A stretch of 64,000 bases of DNA, from assembly GCF_036026595.1 (NCBI RefSeq), contig NZ_JARZFX010000001.1, positions 744,001 through 808,000 on the forward strand, given 5' to 3'. How positions within the stretch are numbered: position 1 is the stretch's first letter; the number at the start of each line of letters is the position of its first letter. Made by a program: the position numbers and the translations under genes. This stretch comes from Virgibacillus_P tibetensis (GTDB lineage Bacteria; Bacillota; Bacilli; Bacillales; Amphibacillaceae). Under the pieces are notes generated by a model. It was not told the DNA's origin. It did not search any database and saw only the letters and a program-made list of their open reading frames with translations. This document shows positions 51,455 through 61,404 of the stretch, piece by piece.

Positions 51455-53512
51455 TTATTCACCTTCTTCGTACGAGACCGACTTATTTGTAATTATATCA
51501 TCATCACGCATAATTAAATATTCTGCTTCCGCATTAGGAGCGATTGTTAGTGTGAATGTAAACTCTGTATCCTCTGTGATCGCCTCTTCTTTATACACTT
51601 CAGCTAGGTTGTTATTCATATCCGCTATATAGATTCTTACAATTTGCTCCACCTGTTCTTCTTCGTTTTCTTCGTCTTCTTCTCCCTCGGAGCTCTCGGG
51701 GTTATATGGGACCGTATAGGTAATCGAATGGGATACTGGAGGTTTTTCTTCAGGACCAATCGATATATACACGTTTACAGTATCGCCCTCTTTTAATTCA
51801 GTATTAGCTCCAGGGTCCTGGCGAACGACCTCTCCTTCAGGGACATTTTCGGAATTTTCATCTATGGTGTTCATTGTTAAGTTATTGTTAGTTAAATAGT
51901 CTGATGCCTCTTGTTTAGTCATCCCTCTGAGATTGTTTAAGCTGATTAACTCGGGTCCACTGCTAATTTCAAAGATAACGCGTGTGTCACCTGGTACCAC
52001 CTCGCTACCTGGTTCAGGCTGAATTTGTGTAATGATTTCTCCTACTGGTCTATCTGAATGTTTCTCATATGCAATCACTTCTTCATAATCATCTTCGAGC
52101 AAGCGTTCAACCTGACTATATTCCCTACCTACATAATCAGAAAATACAACTCTTTCTTTTCCCTGACTAACATAAACAACGACCGTAGAGTCTTCTTTTA
52201 CTGTCCTGCCCGGATTTGGATCGGTTTTGACAACGAGGCCTTCTTCCACTTCTTCTGAATAAATTAACTCTTGTTCGAATAAAAGATTACGATTGCCTAA
52301 TTCTTCAACTGCTTCTTCATATTCCATATTTATTACATCCGGTACGATAACATCTTTAGGCTGTAGTATACCAGGTATGATAAACAATGCTGCAATTCCG
52401 GAAGTTAACAGAATAAGTGCTATGATAAAAATAACAACCCATTTTTTTCTACCCTTTTTTTTCTTTTTCTTTTCCTTTTTCTCTTTTTTTAAAGCTTTTT
52501 TATTTTTTGGTAAATCAGGGTCCGATACAGCACTTTCTTCAGCGCTGAAGTTTTTTGTAACTCCATTTGTTTGATGGATCACTGTGTCCTGATCTGCATC
52601 ATGGTGTAATTGATTATCCGTGATAATAGGAATGGCTTTTGTTTCCTCACCAGCTTCTACCGGTGGAGTATATATTTCTTCGTTTAAATTATCAGGATGT
52701 AAAGCAGTATCCAATGATTCATCCATTTCGTAAACAGTTTCATACCGGTGAAATGGATCCTTAGCAGTTGCTTTGAGCACAATATTTTCAACGCTTTGCG
52801 GGACATTCTGATTAAACCTTCGTACGGATGGTGTATCATTCTGCAAATGTTTTAAAGCTATTGAAATCGGTGATTGTCCTGAAAAGGGAAGTCTTCCAGT
52901 CAACAGCTCAAACAACACAATACCAATTGAGTAAATATCAGATTTCTTTGTAGCCATCCCTCCCCTTGCCTGTTCAGGAGATAAATAATGAACAGAACCT
53001 AAAATTGAATTTGTCTGGGTCAATGAAGTTGCGCTTAAGGCTATTGCAATACCGAAATCAGTAACTTTAACTTGTCCATATGTATCGATTAAAATATTTT
53101 GTGGTTTAATATCACGGTGAACAATATCATTTGCATGTGCGTGTGCTATAGCTGCAGTGATTTGCTTCATAATGTCTAATGATTCCTGAACATCAAGTGG
53201 ACTATAACGTTGTATGTATTCTTTCAGAGTCATTCCATCTACGTATTCCATGACAATATACAAAATAGTGTCATCTTCACCAACATCATAAATATTAACC
53301 ACATTCGGGTGTGAAAGACTTGTTGCCGAATGGGCTTCTCGATCAAATCTTGCAATAAACTCTTCATCGTCAGCATACTCTGGACGTAATACCTTAATGG
53401 CAACATCACGGTTTAATATAATGTCTCTAGCTAAATAAACATTAGCCATACCGCCCCCGCCTATGGTTGCATTTATTTGGTAACGGTCATTTAAGAGGTG
53501 GCCGTTTAACAT
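51455..53512 (-). CDS. prkC: PrkC, PASTA Ser/Thr protein kinase
   Basis: Membrane kinase that senses muropeptides and controls dormancy, germination and cell-wall metabolism. The 685-aa protein has an N-terminal kinase domain (IGGGGMANVYLARD; HRDIKPQNIL; KVTDFGIAIA), a Lys-rich juxtamembrane stretch, one membrane segment (about 350-372) and three PASTA repeats (about 375-580). Its C-terminal extracellular tail is acidic. It is about 35 aa longer than B. subtilis PrkC. The ATG overlaps the prpC end by 7 bp. Confidence 0.97.
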   Translation of the reverse strand: MLNGHLLNDRYQINATIGGGGMANVYLARDIILNRDVAIKVLRPEYADDEEFIARFDREAHSATSLSHPNVVNIYDVGEDDTILYIVMEYVDGMTLKEYIQRYSPLDVQESLDIMKQITAAIAHAHANDIVHRDIKPQNILIDTYGQVKVTDFGIAIALSATSLTQTNSILGSVHYLSPEQARGGMATKKSDIYSIGIVLFELLTGRLPFSGQSPISIALKHLQNDTPSVRRFNQNVPQSVENIVLKATAKDPFHRYETVYEMDESLDTALHPDNLNEEIYTPPVEAGEETKAIPIITDNQLHHDADQDTVIHQTNGVTKNFSAEESAVSDPDLPKNKKALKKEKKEKKKKKKGRKKWVVIFIIALILLTSGIAALFIIPGILQPKDVIVPDVINMEYEEAVEELGNRNLLFEQELIYSEEVEEGLVVKTDPNPGRTVKEDSTVVVYVSQGKERVVFSDYVGREYSQVERLLEDDYEEVIAYEKHSDRPVGEIITQIQPEPGSEVVPGDTRVIFEISSGPELISLNNLRGMTKQEASDYLTNNNLTMNTIDENSENVPEGEVVRQDPGANTELKEGDTVNVYISIGPEEKPPVSHSITYTVPYNPESSEGEEDEENEEEQVEQIVRIYIADMNNNLAEVYKEEAITEDTEFTFTLTIAPNAEAEYLIMRDDDIITNKSVSYEEGE

Positions 53513-54267
53513 GGGGATCCACCAACTTCCTGAGAAGCATCATACTGCATAATTATAAGCGTAATATTATCCTCTCCACCTCGTTCATTAGCAAGTTCTA
53601 TCATTTTTACGCCAGTTTGCATTATATCACTTGAAGTTTGCATTAGTTTACATAATTCTTCATCCAAAACCTTATCAGTAAGACCATCTGTGCATAGTAA
53701 AATTTTATTGGATTGCTCCATTATTAGTGTCTGCACATCAGCAATCATTTCTTTTTCAGTTCCTAATGCTTTTAGGACGACATTTTTTCTTGGATGATTT
53801 AATGCATCCTCTTTAGTAATTTGTCCAGATTGAACGAGTGCATTTACGAGCGAGTGATCTTCCGTTATTTGCTTAAATCCGTTTTCATTTAAAATATAAC
53901 AGCGACTGTCACCAATATGGCCGACAGTAATAAAGTCTCTGATACAAATTGCTGCTACTATCGTTGTGCCCATTCCATGACATGCTTCATTTTGCATAGC
54001 ATGGTTATAGATAGCTTCATTGATCTCCCCGATAGTATTCGTAAGCCAGTTTTCGGTTTCGTCTGGCGTATGTAGTTCAGTACATCTTAACCATTTTTCT
54101 TGAATTAAAGCTGTTGCCATCTGACTTGCAACATCACCTGCTTGATGGCCACCCATCCCGTCAGCGATAACAGCAAGAATTTGACCGGAAGAATTGGTAT
54201 AGATACCACCTGAATCCTCATTATGGCTCCGGATAAGACCCTTATCAGTCAAAAATTGTCCCTTCAT
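53506..54267 (-). CDS. prpC: PrpC, PP2C-type protein phosphatase
   Basis: Antagonist of PrkC. The 253-aa Mn-dependent phosphatase has SHNEDSGGIY, AVIADGMGGHQAGDVASQ, VGHIGDSRCYILNENG, LLCTDGLTDKV and GGEDNITLIIM, which supply the metal-binding Asp residues. It overlaps prkC. In B. subtilis rlmN lies directly before prpC; here rsmB does, 92 bp away. Confidence 0.97.
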   Translation of the reverse strand: MKGQFLTDKGLIRSHNEDSGGIYTNSSGQILAVIADGMGGHQAGDVASQMATALIQEKWLRCTELHTPDETENWLTNTIGEINEAIYNHAMQNEACHGMGTTIVAAICIRDFITVGHIGDSRCYILNENGFKQITEDHSLVNALVQSGQITKEDALNHPRKNVVLKALGTEKEMIADVQTLIMEQSNKILLCTDGLTDKVLDEELCKLMQTSSDIMQTGVKMIELANERGGEDNITLIIMQYDASQEVGGSPC

Positions 54268-54359
54268 TGAATCACCCCTTAGAATACATGACTAATGCTT
54301 GTAATTCTATTATTGTATTTAAAGTATTACACAATTAAACTAATAAAAAAACATTATTC

Positions 54360-55706
54360 TCAATTTTTGATAAATCTAGTGAGAAAAAAGCCATCAGTTT
54401 CATGGGTTTGAGGGAATAACTGTAATCCAGCAGCTGTTATCCCCGGTGATGATTTAATTTCACTCGGCAATTCCTCAAAAAAACGTCCATCTATACTAAA
54501 ATTACTATTTCTATCTAAAAACTTGTTAACTACTCCCTCGTTTTCTTGAGGATCTACGGTACAGGTACTATATATTAATAAGCCCTCTTTCTTCAGTAAA
54601 GGTGCAACACTCTCGAGGATATCTAATTGAATCGTCGCTAGCCGATTAATATCAGATTCCTTTTTATGATATTTTATTTCAGGTTTGCCTTTAAGCACCC
54701 CAAGCCCTGAGCACGGGGCATCAACAACTATACGGTCAAAACTTTCCTCTTCATGCTCCTCCTGCAATAGTCTGGCATCAACCGCTTTAGCATCAATAAT
54801 AGATAGTTGAAGATCAGCCGCTTTTTTATCTATTAGCTTTACTTTTTTCTGATGCAGATCATACGCATGTATCTTTCCAGTATTCTTCATTTTTTCAGCG
54901 ATATGTGTAACTTTTCCACCTGGGGCACTACAAGCATCCAGTACATGCATCTCTTTTTCTACATTCAGCATCTCAGCTACGAGCATAGAGCTTTGATCCT
55001 GTATTGTTACAAATCCATCGTTAAATAAGTCACTTTTAAGAATGTTTCCCTTATCAATAATAATCCCTTGGTCAGAGAACACGGATTCTCTAATTTCAAA
55101 ACCTTGCTCACTTAGGGCTTTCATTGCTTCGTTACGTGTAATCTTTAACGGCTGTACACGAATGGACACAGATTTTCTGTTTAAATTTGTTAAACACATT
55201 TCTTTAGTTGTCTCCAAACCATATGCAGCTGTCCAACGCTCAACTAACCACTCTGGATGACTCGTTTCAATTGCAATCCGTTTGGCAGCATTCTTTATCT
55301 CTGCTGTATCAGGCACTCCTTTACGCTGGATGTTTCTAAGTACACCGTTAACAAACGAAGCTGTACCTTTATGCCCGCGTTTCTTTGCTATTTCAACTGC
55401 CTCATTAATAATTGCGTGATCAGGTACTTTATCCAGAAATACCATTTGGTAAATAGACATTCTAAGAAGCATTTTAACCCAGTCGTCCAACTTCTTCTTT
55501 GAATCAACAAAGCTGTCTATATAATAATCCAATGTCAGCTTGCGTTGAATGGTCCCATAAACAACTTCCGTTAATAAACCCTCGTCTTTTGGGTTTACCC
55601 TTCCTGACTTGAGTTCAGAATCGATAACTAAATTACTAAATCCATTATCTTTATCTATGCGTAATAACAAATTCAATACAGTGTTACGCAATTGATAGTC
55701 ACTCAT
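54360..55706 (-). CDS. rsmB: RsmB, 16S rRNA (cytosine967-C5)-methyltransferase
   Basis: Methylates C967 of 16S rRNA. The 448-aa product has an N-terminal NusB-like RNA-binding domain (about 1-130) and a C-terminal Rossmann methyltransferase: LDACSAPGGKVTHIAEKM (SAM motif), VVDAPCSGLGVLKGKPE (Cys) and IYSTCTVDPQENEGVV (catalytic Cys). ATG at 55704-55706 has GGGTGA 5 nt upstream. It begins 1 bp past the fmt stop. Confidence 0.97.
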   Translation of the reverse strand: MSDYQLRNTVLNLLLRIDKDNGFSNLVIDSELKSGRVNPKDEGLLTEVVYGTIQRKLTLDYYIDSFVDSKKKLDDWVKMLLRMSIYQMVFLDKVPDHAIINEAVEIAKKRGHKGTASFVNGVLRNIQRKGVPDTAEIKNAAKRIAIETSHPEWLVERWTAAYGLETTKEMCLTNLNRKSVSIRVQPLKITRNEAMKALSEQGFEIRESVFSDQGIIIDKGNILKSDLFNDGFVTIQDQSSMLVAEMLNVEKEMHVLDACSAPGGKVTHIAEKMKNTGKIHAYDLHQKKVKLIDKKAADLQLSIIDAKAVDARLLQEEHEEESFDRIVVDAPCSGLGVLKGKPEIKYHKKESDINRLATIQLDILESVAPLLKKEGLLIYSTCTVDPQENEGVVNKFLDRNSNFSIDGRFFEELPSEIKSSPGITAAGLQLFPQTHETDGFFLTRFIKN

Positions 55707-55707
55707 A

Positions 55708-56646
55708 TTAATCACCCATCACTATTCCAGTTTTTATTCGATCTGAAGAGCCTTTTAGATATTCTTCCACAGTCATCCGCTTCTTACCTGCTGGCTGAAT
55801 TTCTGTAATTTGAATACCCTTTTTGTTGCCGCAAACAACTACAAATCCATTATCCTCTTTGCGAACAATCTCTCCGGGAATTCCTTCGTATTCGTTATTA
55901 TCCGTCTCACCCCACCAAAGCTTCATCACTTTCCCTTTGTATAAAGAAAAAGCAACAGGCCATGGATGCAACCCTCTAATGTGGTTATATACTTCAACAT
56001 TCGTTCTTGTCCAATCGATCTTTTCCTGTTCACGTTTAATATTAGTTGCAAATGTTGCTGTTTCATTATCTTGTTTAATAGGTGTAATATCATTTGCAAA
56101 AAGAGATGGTAATGTATCAGATAGTAAATCTCTACCTAGCTTGGACAGCTTATCATGTAGCGAACCAACATGGTCTTTTTCATCAATTGGAACAGATCGC
56201 TGTTTTAAAATATCTCCAGCATCCAGTTTTTCTACCATATACATAATTGTTATTCCAGTTTCTTTTTTCCCTTGCAGAATTGCATAGTGAATTGGAGCCC
56301 CTCCCCGCAACTCGGGTAGTAAGGAGGCATGTACATTTATACAACCAAATTCCGGCGCATCCAACAATGCATTCGGTAAAAGCTGACCATAGGCTGCAGT
56401 GACTATAAGATCTGGTTTGCAGGCAAGTATTTCTTCAAACTCATCCTTTAATCGTTCAGGCTGAAACACCGGAATATTATGTCTTTCCGCTTCTACTTTT
56501 ACTGGAGGTGGAGTGATTACTCGCTTCCTACCCTTAGGGCGGTCCGGTTGTGAAACTACGAGTACAACTTCATATTCCGACTGGACAAGCATTTCGAGAA
56601 TTGGTACCGAAAAATCTGGAGTACCCATAAAAACTATTCGTTTCAT
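55708..56646 (-). CDS. fmt: Fmt, methionyl-tRNA formyltransferase
   Basis: Formylates initiator Met-tRNA. The 312-aa product has VFMGTPDFSVPILEML, AYGQLLPNALLD, the catalytic block INVHASLLPELRGGAPIHY and GITIMYMVEKLDAGDIL. The second ATG (56644-56646) is preferred, with GAGGG 6 nt upstream. It directly follows priA: the deformylase gene def, normally between them, is absent. Confidence 0.97.
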   Translation of the reverse strand: MKRIVFMGTPDFSVPILEMLVQSEYEVVLVVSQPDRPKGRKRVITPPPVKVEAERHNIPVFQPERLKDEFEEILACKPDLIVTAAYGQLLPNALLDAPEFGCINVHASLLPELRGGAPIHYAILQGKKETGITIMYMVEKLDAGDILKQRSVPIDEKDHVGSLHDKLSKLGRDLLSDTLPSLFANDITPIKQDNETATFATNIKREQEKIDWTRTNVEVYNHIRGLHPWPVAFSLYKGKVMKLWWGETDNNEYEGIPGEIVRKEDNGFVVVCGNKKGIQITEIQPAGKKRMTVEEYLKGSSDRIKTGIVMGD

Positions 56647-56676
56647 CATATACCCTCTTTCTATTACTGTACTTCC

Positions 56677-59085
56677 TTACATAAGGTGGTATGGTTGCAT
56701 GTCCACCGTAATTAACAAATCATTTTTGCGAACATCGTCAGCAAATTGGTCAAGAATTTTATTTATATATACACGTAATTGAGGCTCATTTCTGTATTTT
56801 ATCATGCATTGATACCGATATCTATCTTTCATACGCGGCATTGGTGAAGGTGTTGGACCTAAGACCACTGTATCTTTTTGAATATTACTCATCAGCAACT
56901 GGACGATCTGCTGAGTCGTCTGAGCAACCTTAATTTTGTTGGGATGTGATACGGTTATCAATACCAGGAAGACGTAAGGAGGATATTGAAAGGTCCTTCT
57001 CATATTCATTTCCTTCGCATAAAAATCTTCAAAATTATAAACACTGGCTAATTCTATACTATAGTGATCTGGTGTATAGGTCTGGACAATTACTTCACCA
57101 GTAAGTTTATGCCTGCCTGCTCTCCCGCTCACCTGTGTCAGTAATTGAAATGTTTTTTCAGATGAGCGGAAATCAGGTAAATGAAGCATTGAGTCTGCTG
57201 TCAATACACCTACTAATGTTACATTGTCAAAATCCAGACCTTTTGCAATCATCTGCGTGCCAAGTAATATATCTGCTTCTTTATTTGCAAACTGATTCAG
57301 TAATTTTTCATGAGAGCCCTTCCGGCGAGTTGTATCAACATCCATACGAATAACCTCAGCCTGAGGAATTAATTGCGTTAACGCTTCTTCCACCTTTTGG
57401 GTACCTGTCCCGAAGTAACGAATTAAATCGCTCTCACATTCAGGACACACTTTAGGCATTAACTCTTCATAAGAACAATAATGACATTTTAATTGATTAC
57501 TGTTTTTATGGTAGGTAAGCGCAATATCACAATGTGGGCATTCCTTCACATGGCCACAGTCACGGCACATAACAAACGTTGAATAACCTCTTCTATTTAG
57601 TAATAATACTATTTGCTCCTCTTTTTCAATGCATTGTTCGATTCTTTCTTTTAAACTACGTGAAAACATGGTTCTATTTCCAGCATGAAGTTCTTCCCTC
57701 ATGTCTACAACTTCAACTTTTGGCATTGCTTTATCATTTGTACGTTTACTTAATGTTGCTAATTGATAAACACCCTTTTGTGCTCTTGCATAGGACTCCA
57801 GTGTAGGTGTAGCGCTGCCTAAAACTACAGGGCATTTATGTGTTTTCCCCCGGTAAATAGCAATATCACGCGCATGATAGCGTGGCTGATCATCTTGTTT
57901 ATATGTTGTTTCATGTTCTTCATCAATAATAATGATGCCGATATTTTCAAATGGGGCAAAAATTGCTGACCTTGCCCCTACGACTACTTGTACTTCTTTT
58001 CGTTGAATACGACGCCACTCATCATATTTTTCCCCTGCCGACAAGGCGCTATGCATGACAGCAACCTTCGAACCAAACCTTTCTTTAAAACGCTTAACCA
58101 TCTGAGGTGTGAGTGAAATTTCCGGCACAAGGACAATAGCTTCTTTTTCTTTACGTATAACATCCTGAATTGCCTGTAAATATACTTCTGTTTTTCCGCT
58201 TCCAGTTACACCATGCAAAAGAAATACATCGTGCTCTTCTGAATTCACCTTTTCTTTAATTGGCGTTAGCGCAGTTTTTTGTTGTTCTGTAAGTTCTAAT
58301 GCTGTTGTCCTTGAAATAGAATCATCATCATAGGGGTTTCGATAAACCTCAACTTTATCCGATACAAGTAGTGATTTGTCAATTAACGTTTTTAAAGTAC
58401 TTGAAGTTGTTTGCAGTTTTTTAAGTAAACTTTGTTTTTCAACCGGTTCTGGATTTTCAAGGAAATACTTTAAGAGTTGCTCTTGTTTTTTCGCACTCTT
58501 TGATAAGTCCTGAAGTGATTCCTCCAGTAAATGCAATTCACTGACTGGCTTAATCATGGTTAGATGCTTTTTGGTGATTTTTGATTTCACAAGATATTCA
58601 ATAGAAATATCACCATCTTGTATCGCCTTCTGTAACTGATAATAGGTAAGAGCAGAAGCTTCAAATTCTTCAAATGTAATGACATCTCTTCCAGCAAAAA
58701 GACTTTCCAGTTCGTTTGATAAGTCACCAGCGGTCATCCGAACGATTTCTTTTTTATATTGTGCCTTCAGTACTTGAGGTAACATGGCCTGCAAGGCCGT
58801 TATATAAAAACTGATTGTATCATTTGCTACCCATTTTCCCAGATCTAATAATTCCTCTGTAAGCACCGGAGTTAAATCCAGAACATCATGTATTTCCTTT
58901 AATTTGCTGAAATTGGACTCAGACGTTTTACCAACAACGAATCCCATTACTTTCCGGGGGCCGAACGGAACAATTACACGCATCCCATTTGTAAGTATAT
59001 CCTGAAACCTATCTGGTATAAGGTAGTCGAATGTTTGGTTAATACTACTCGCAGGTACATCGACAATAACGTTAGCTATATTCAC
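56677..59085 (-). CDS. priA: PriA, primosomal replication restart helicase
   Basis: Restarts collapsed forks. The 802-aa protein has an N-terminal DNA-binding domain (VDVPASSINQTFDYLIPD), helicase motifs LHGVTGSGKTEVYLQAI and IIIIDEEHETTYKQ, and paired zinc-binding cysteines in MCRDCGHVKECPHCDI and CHYCSYEELMPKVCPEC. C-terminal motifs include LGTQMIAKGLDF and VSGRAGRH. Its ATG overlaps the coaBC stop (ATGA). Confidence 0.97.
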   Translation of the reverse strand: MNIANVIVDVPASSINQTFDYLIPDRFQDILTNGMRVIVPFGPRKVMGFVVGKTSESNFSKLKEIHDVLDLTPVLTEELLDLGKWVANDTISFYITALQAMLPQVLKAQYKKEIVRMTAGDLSNELESLFAGRDVITFEEFEASALTYYQLQKAIQDGDISIEYLVKSKITKKHLTMIKPVSELHLLEESLQDLSKSAKKQEQLLKYFLENPEPVEKQSLLKKLQTTSSTLKTLIDKSLLVSDKVEVYRNPYDDDSISRTTALELTEQQKTALTPIKEKVNSEEHDVFLLHGVTGSGKTEVYLQAIQDVIRKEKEAIVLVPEISLTPQMVKRFKERFGSKVAVMHSALSAGEKYDEWRRIQRKEVQVVVGARSAIFAPFENIGIIIIDEEHETTYKQDDQPRYHARDIAIYRGKTHKCPVVLGSATPTLESYARAQKGVYQLATLSKRTNDKAMPKVEVVDMREELHAGNRTMFSRSLKERIEQCIEKEEQIVLLLNRRGYSTFVMCRDCGHVKECPHCDIALTYHKNSNQLKCHYCSYEELMPKVCPECESDLIRYFGTGTQKVEEALTQLIPQAEVIRMDVDTTRRKGSHEKLLNQFANKEADILLGTQMIAKGLDFDNVTLVGVLTADSMLHLPDFRSSEKTFQLLTQVSGRAGRHKLTGEVIVQTYTPDHYSIELASVYNFEDFYAKEMNMRRTFQYPPYVFLVLITVSHPNKIKVAQTTQQIVQLLMSNIQKDTVVLGPTPSPMPRMKDRYRYQCMIKYRNEPQLRVYINKILDQFADDVRKNDLLITVDMQPYHLM

Positions 59086-60290
59086 TGACCTTCATCCTTC
59101 ATATCACGATCTATAAACCTTATTATCTTTCTGGCAACTTCTATTTTAGTTGCTAGTGTTATCTCATCGGGTTTGAGATTTTTATTTATATAGGTTGCGA
59201 TGTTTGTATCTCCTCCAAACCCAGCTCCAACAGCTGCTACATTATTAATAACAATCGCATCTAAATTCTTTTTCTTTAATTTCTGTACCCCATACTCTTG
59301 CGGATTAGTTGTTTCAGCTGCAAACCCTACCAGAAATTGGTGTTTTTTGATCTCCCCAAGGGACTTGAGAATGTCCTTGGTCCTCTCCATTTCAATACTC
59401 CACATTCCTTCCTGCTTTTTCATTTTTTCGCTATATACATGTTTCGGTCGGTAATCCGCAACGGCTGCTGCTTTTATAACGATGTCATGGGAAGGAAAGT
59501 GCTGATGCATTTTCTCATACATTTCTTCGGCAGTTAAAACGTCAATACGATTAATTAACCTATTGGATAGCTTTTCTCCACTAGGTCCCGCAACAAGGGT
59601 AACTTCAGCCCCCGCTTCTGCCGCAGCCTCCGCTAAAGAAAAACCCATTTTCCCGGTTGATCTATTCGTAAAAAAACGAACTGGATCAATTGTTTCCTGT
59701 GTTGGCCCTGCTGAAATCAGCACTTTCTTACCTGCAAGCACTCCTTTATCAGCTTGATGGTTTACCACTGCTTGAATAATGCTTTCCGGTTCCTCTAAAC
59801 GCCCTTTTCCTACATATCCACAAGCTAAATAGCCGTCTCCTGGCTCAATAAAATTATAACCCCAATCATCCAAACGTTTCATATTATTAATAACAGCAGG
59901 GTGCGCATACATATGAACATTCATTGCAGGTGCAATATATACAGTAGCCTGTGTCGCTAATAAGGTTGTAGAAAGCATATCATCTGCAATCCCGTTGGCA
60001 ATTTTACCAATAACATTTGCTGTTGCAGGAGCAATTATTACAATATCAGCCCAATCTGCGATATCTATATGAGCAATTTTAGCTGGATCTTTTTCATCGA
60101 ATGTATCTATGTAAACCGGATTTCTGGATAAAGCCTGGAATGTTAATGGTGAGACAAACTTAGTAGCACTTACTGTCATTACTACCTTCACGTTCGCCCC
60201 TTTTTGTGTTAATCTACTTGCCAGCGCACAAGCTTTATATGCTGCTATTCCCCCAGACACTCCTAAAACGACGTTCTTATTATGAACCAT
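59082..60290 (-). CDS. coaBC: CoaBC, bifunctional phosphopantothenoylcysteine synthetase/decarboxylase
   Basis: Two steps of coenzyme A synthesis. The 402-aa protein has an N-terminal FMN decarboxylase domain (VVLGVSGGIAAYKACALAS; APAMNVHMYAHPAV; active Cys in LACGYVGKGRLEEPE) and a C-terminal CoaB domain from about residue 185 (VLISAGPTQETIDPVRF; ITNRSTGKMG-like NRSTGKMGFSLAEAA; AAVADYRPK). GGAGGG lies upstream of ATG. Confidence 0.97.
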   Translation of the reverse strand: MVHNKNVVLGVSGGIAAYKACALASRLTQKGANVKVVMTVSATKFVSPLTFQALSRNPVYIDTFDEKDPAKIAHIDIADWADIVIIAPATANVIGKIANGIADDMLSTTLLATQATVYIAPAMNVHMYAHPAVINNMKRLDDWGYNFIEPGDGYLACGYVGKGRLEEPESIIQAVVNHQADKGVLAGKKVLISAGPTQETIDPVRFFTNRSTGKMGFSLAEAAAEAGAEVTLVAGPSGEKLSNRLINRIDVLTAEEMYEKMHQHFPSHDIVIKAAAVADYRPKHVYSEKMKKQEGMWSIEMERTKDILKSLGEIKKHQFLVGFAAETTNPQEYGVQKLKKKNLDAIVINNVAAVGAGFGGDTNIATYINKNLKPDEITLATKIEVARKIIRFIDRDMKDEGQ

Positions 60291-60377
60291 TATGATATCC
60301 CTCCCACAGTTAATATTCTAGTCTATTTATATCATACAATGCCGATATAAATCTTATATTAGGTTGTATAAGTAAAT

Positions 60378-60452
60378 TTAAAAGAAGTAAAGGATACTCA
60401 GAATCCACAGCAGCAGAATAAAGTATAAAAATGCCATATCCTGTATGAGCAT
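60378..60452 (-). CDS. Possible 24-aa hydrophobic peptide
   Basis: In the 273-bp gap between rpoZ and coaBC, an ATG frame of 24 codons encodes a peptide that starts MLIQDMAF and ends WILSILYFF, one membrane helix long. An inner ATG (60435-60437) follows AGGAT with too little spacing, and the outer ATG has no clear Shine-Dalgarno. No promoter is evident. It may be chance in AT-rich DNA; it is listed because the composition is strikingly hydrophobic and the stop follows the aromatic end directly. Confidence 0.25.
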   Translation of the reverse strand: MLIQDMAFLYFILLLWILSILYFF

Positions 60453-60513
60453 TTTCTTACAGAATGTCACGATGGAGTAAGTAGCCTTTAGAATTCTCCA
60501 TCTTTCCTATTTA

Positions 60514-60551
60514 AAAAAGAAGTCCCTCGCAAATAATAATGAGCGAGGGAC
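60514..60551 (-). terminator. Rho-independent terminator after rpoZ
   Basis: Minus strand: GTCCCTCGC, 12-nt loop, GCGAGGGAC, then TTCTTTTTT. It starts about 12 bp past the rpoZ stop and separates rpoZ from coaBC, which are closer in B. subtilis. Confidence 0.88.
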
Positions 60552-60563
60552 ACACTTCGTAGG

Positions 60564-60764
60564 TTATTTTTTTCCTTTATTTACAAACAACTTATCTGCT
60601 TGCACTTCTTCAAGAGCCATTCCAACATACTTATAAGACTTCGGATTTTCGATTAACACCTTATTTGTTTCACTCATTTGTCTTGCACGTCTTGCTGCCA
60701 AAGTTACTAGTATATACTTCGAATTAATTTTCTCTTGTAATGCATCAATTGATGGCTCTAACAT
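60564..60764 (-). CDS. rpoZ: RpoZ, RNA polymerase omega subunit
   Basis: Small subunit that stabilises RNA polymerase assembly. The 66-aa product has MLEPSIDALQEKINSKYIL, the helix VTLAARRARQM and KYVGMALEEV, all typical. ATG at 60762-60764 has GGAGG 7 nt upstream and overlaps the gmk stop (TGATG); a GTG one codon earlier is less well spaced. Confidence 0.96.
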   Translation of the reverse strand: MLEPSIDALQEKINSKYILVTLAARRARQMSETNKVLIENPKSYKYVGMALEEVQADKLFVNKGKK

Positions 60765-61381
60765 CACATTTCCTCCTCTAATAACTTTTTATACTGTTTA
60801 GCGACCCGTTCACGTTTCAAGTGTTCACACTGAATAATCGATTGGATTTTTCTTACTGCAAGTTCAACTCGATCGTTTACTACCACGTAATCATATGCAT
60901 CCATCATCTCAATTTCTTTTCTAGCTTCTTTCAAGCGGTTTAACACAAGTTCCGTTGACTCCGTTCCACGATTAACAATTCGGTTTTTCAGCTCTTCTAG
61001 ACTAGGTGGGAATAGAAAAATAAAAACTCCCTCTGGAAAATTCTCTTTAACCTGCAAAGCACCCTGTACCTCTATTTCCAAAAAAACATCGTGCCCGGCT
61101 GCAAGCATCTCTTCTACATATGTTCTAGGTGTACCATAGTAGTTATTAACATATTTAGCATATTCTAAAAGCTGTTCTTGTTCAATCAGCTTTTCAAATT
61201 CCTCTTTTGATTTATAAAAGTAATCAATACCATCTGTTTCTCCTGTCCTTCTATTTCTTGTAGTCATGGAAATGGAATACTTCAAATGGGTTGCCTGGTC
61301 AAAAAGTTCTTTTCTGACTGTTCCTTTTCCTACACCAGATGGACCAGACAGGATAAATAAAATCCCTTTCTCATCAATCAA
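60764..61381 (-). CDS. gmk: Gmk, guanylate kinase
   Basis: Phosphorylates GMP to GDP. The 205-aa protein has the P-loop LSGPSGVGKGTVRKEL, the GMP-binding STMTTRNRR-type block (SISMTTRNRRTGETDG) and the lid ESTELVLNRLKEARKE. It lies between remA and rpoZ. Confidence 0.98.
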   Translation of the reverse strand: MIDEKGILFILSGPSGVGKGTVRKELFDQATHLKYSISMTTRNRRTGETDGIDYFYKSKEEFEKLIEQEQLLEYAKYVNNYYGTPRTYVEEMLAAGHDVFLEIEVQGALQVKENFPEGVFIFLFPPSLEELKNRIVNRGTESTELVLNRLKEARKEIEMMDAYDYVVVNDRVELAVRKIQSIIQCEHLKRERVAKQYKKLLEEEM

Positions 61382-61404
61382 AATATTTCCTCCTAATACG
61401 CTGC

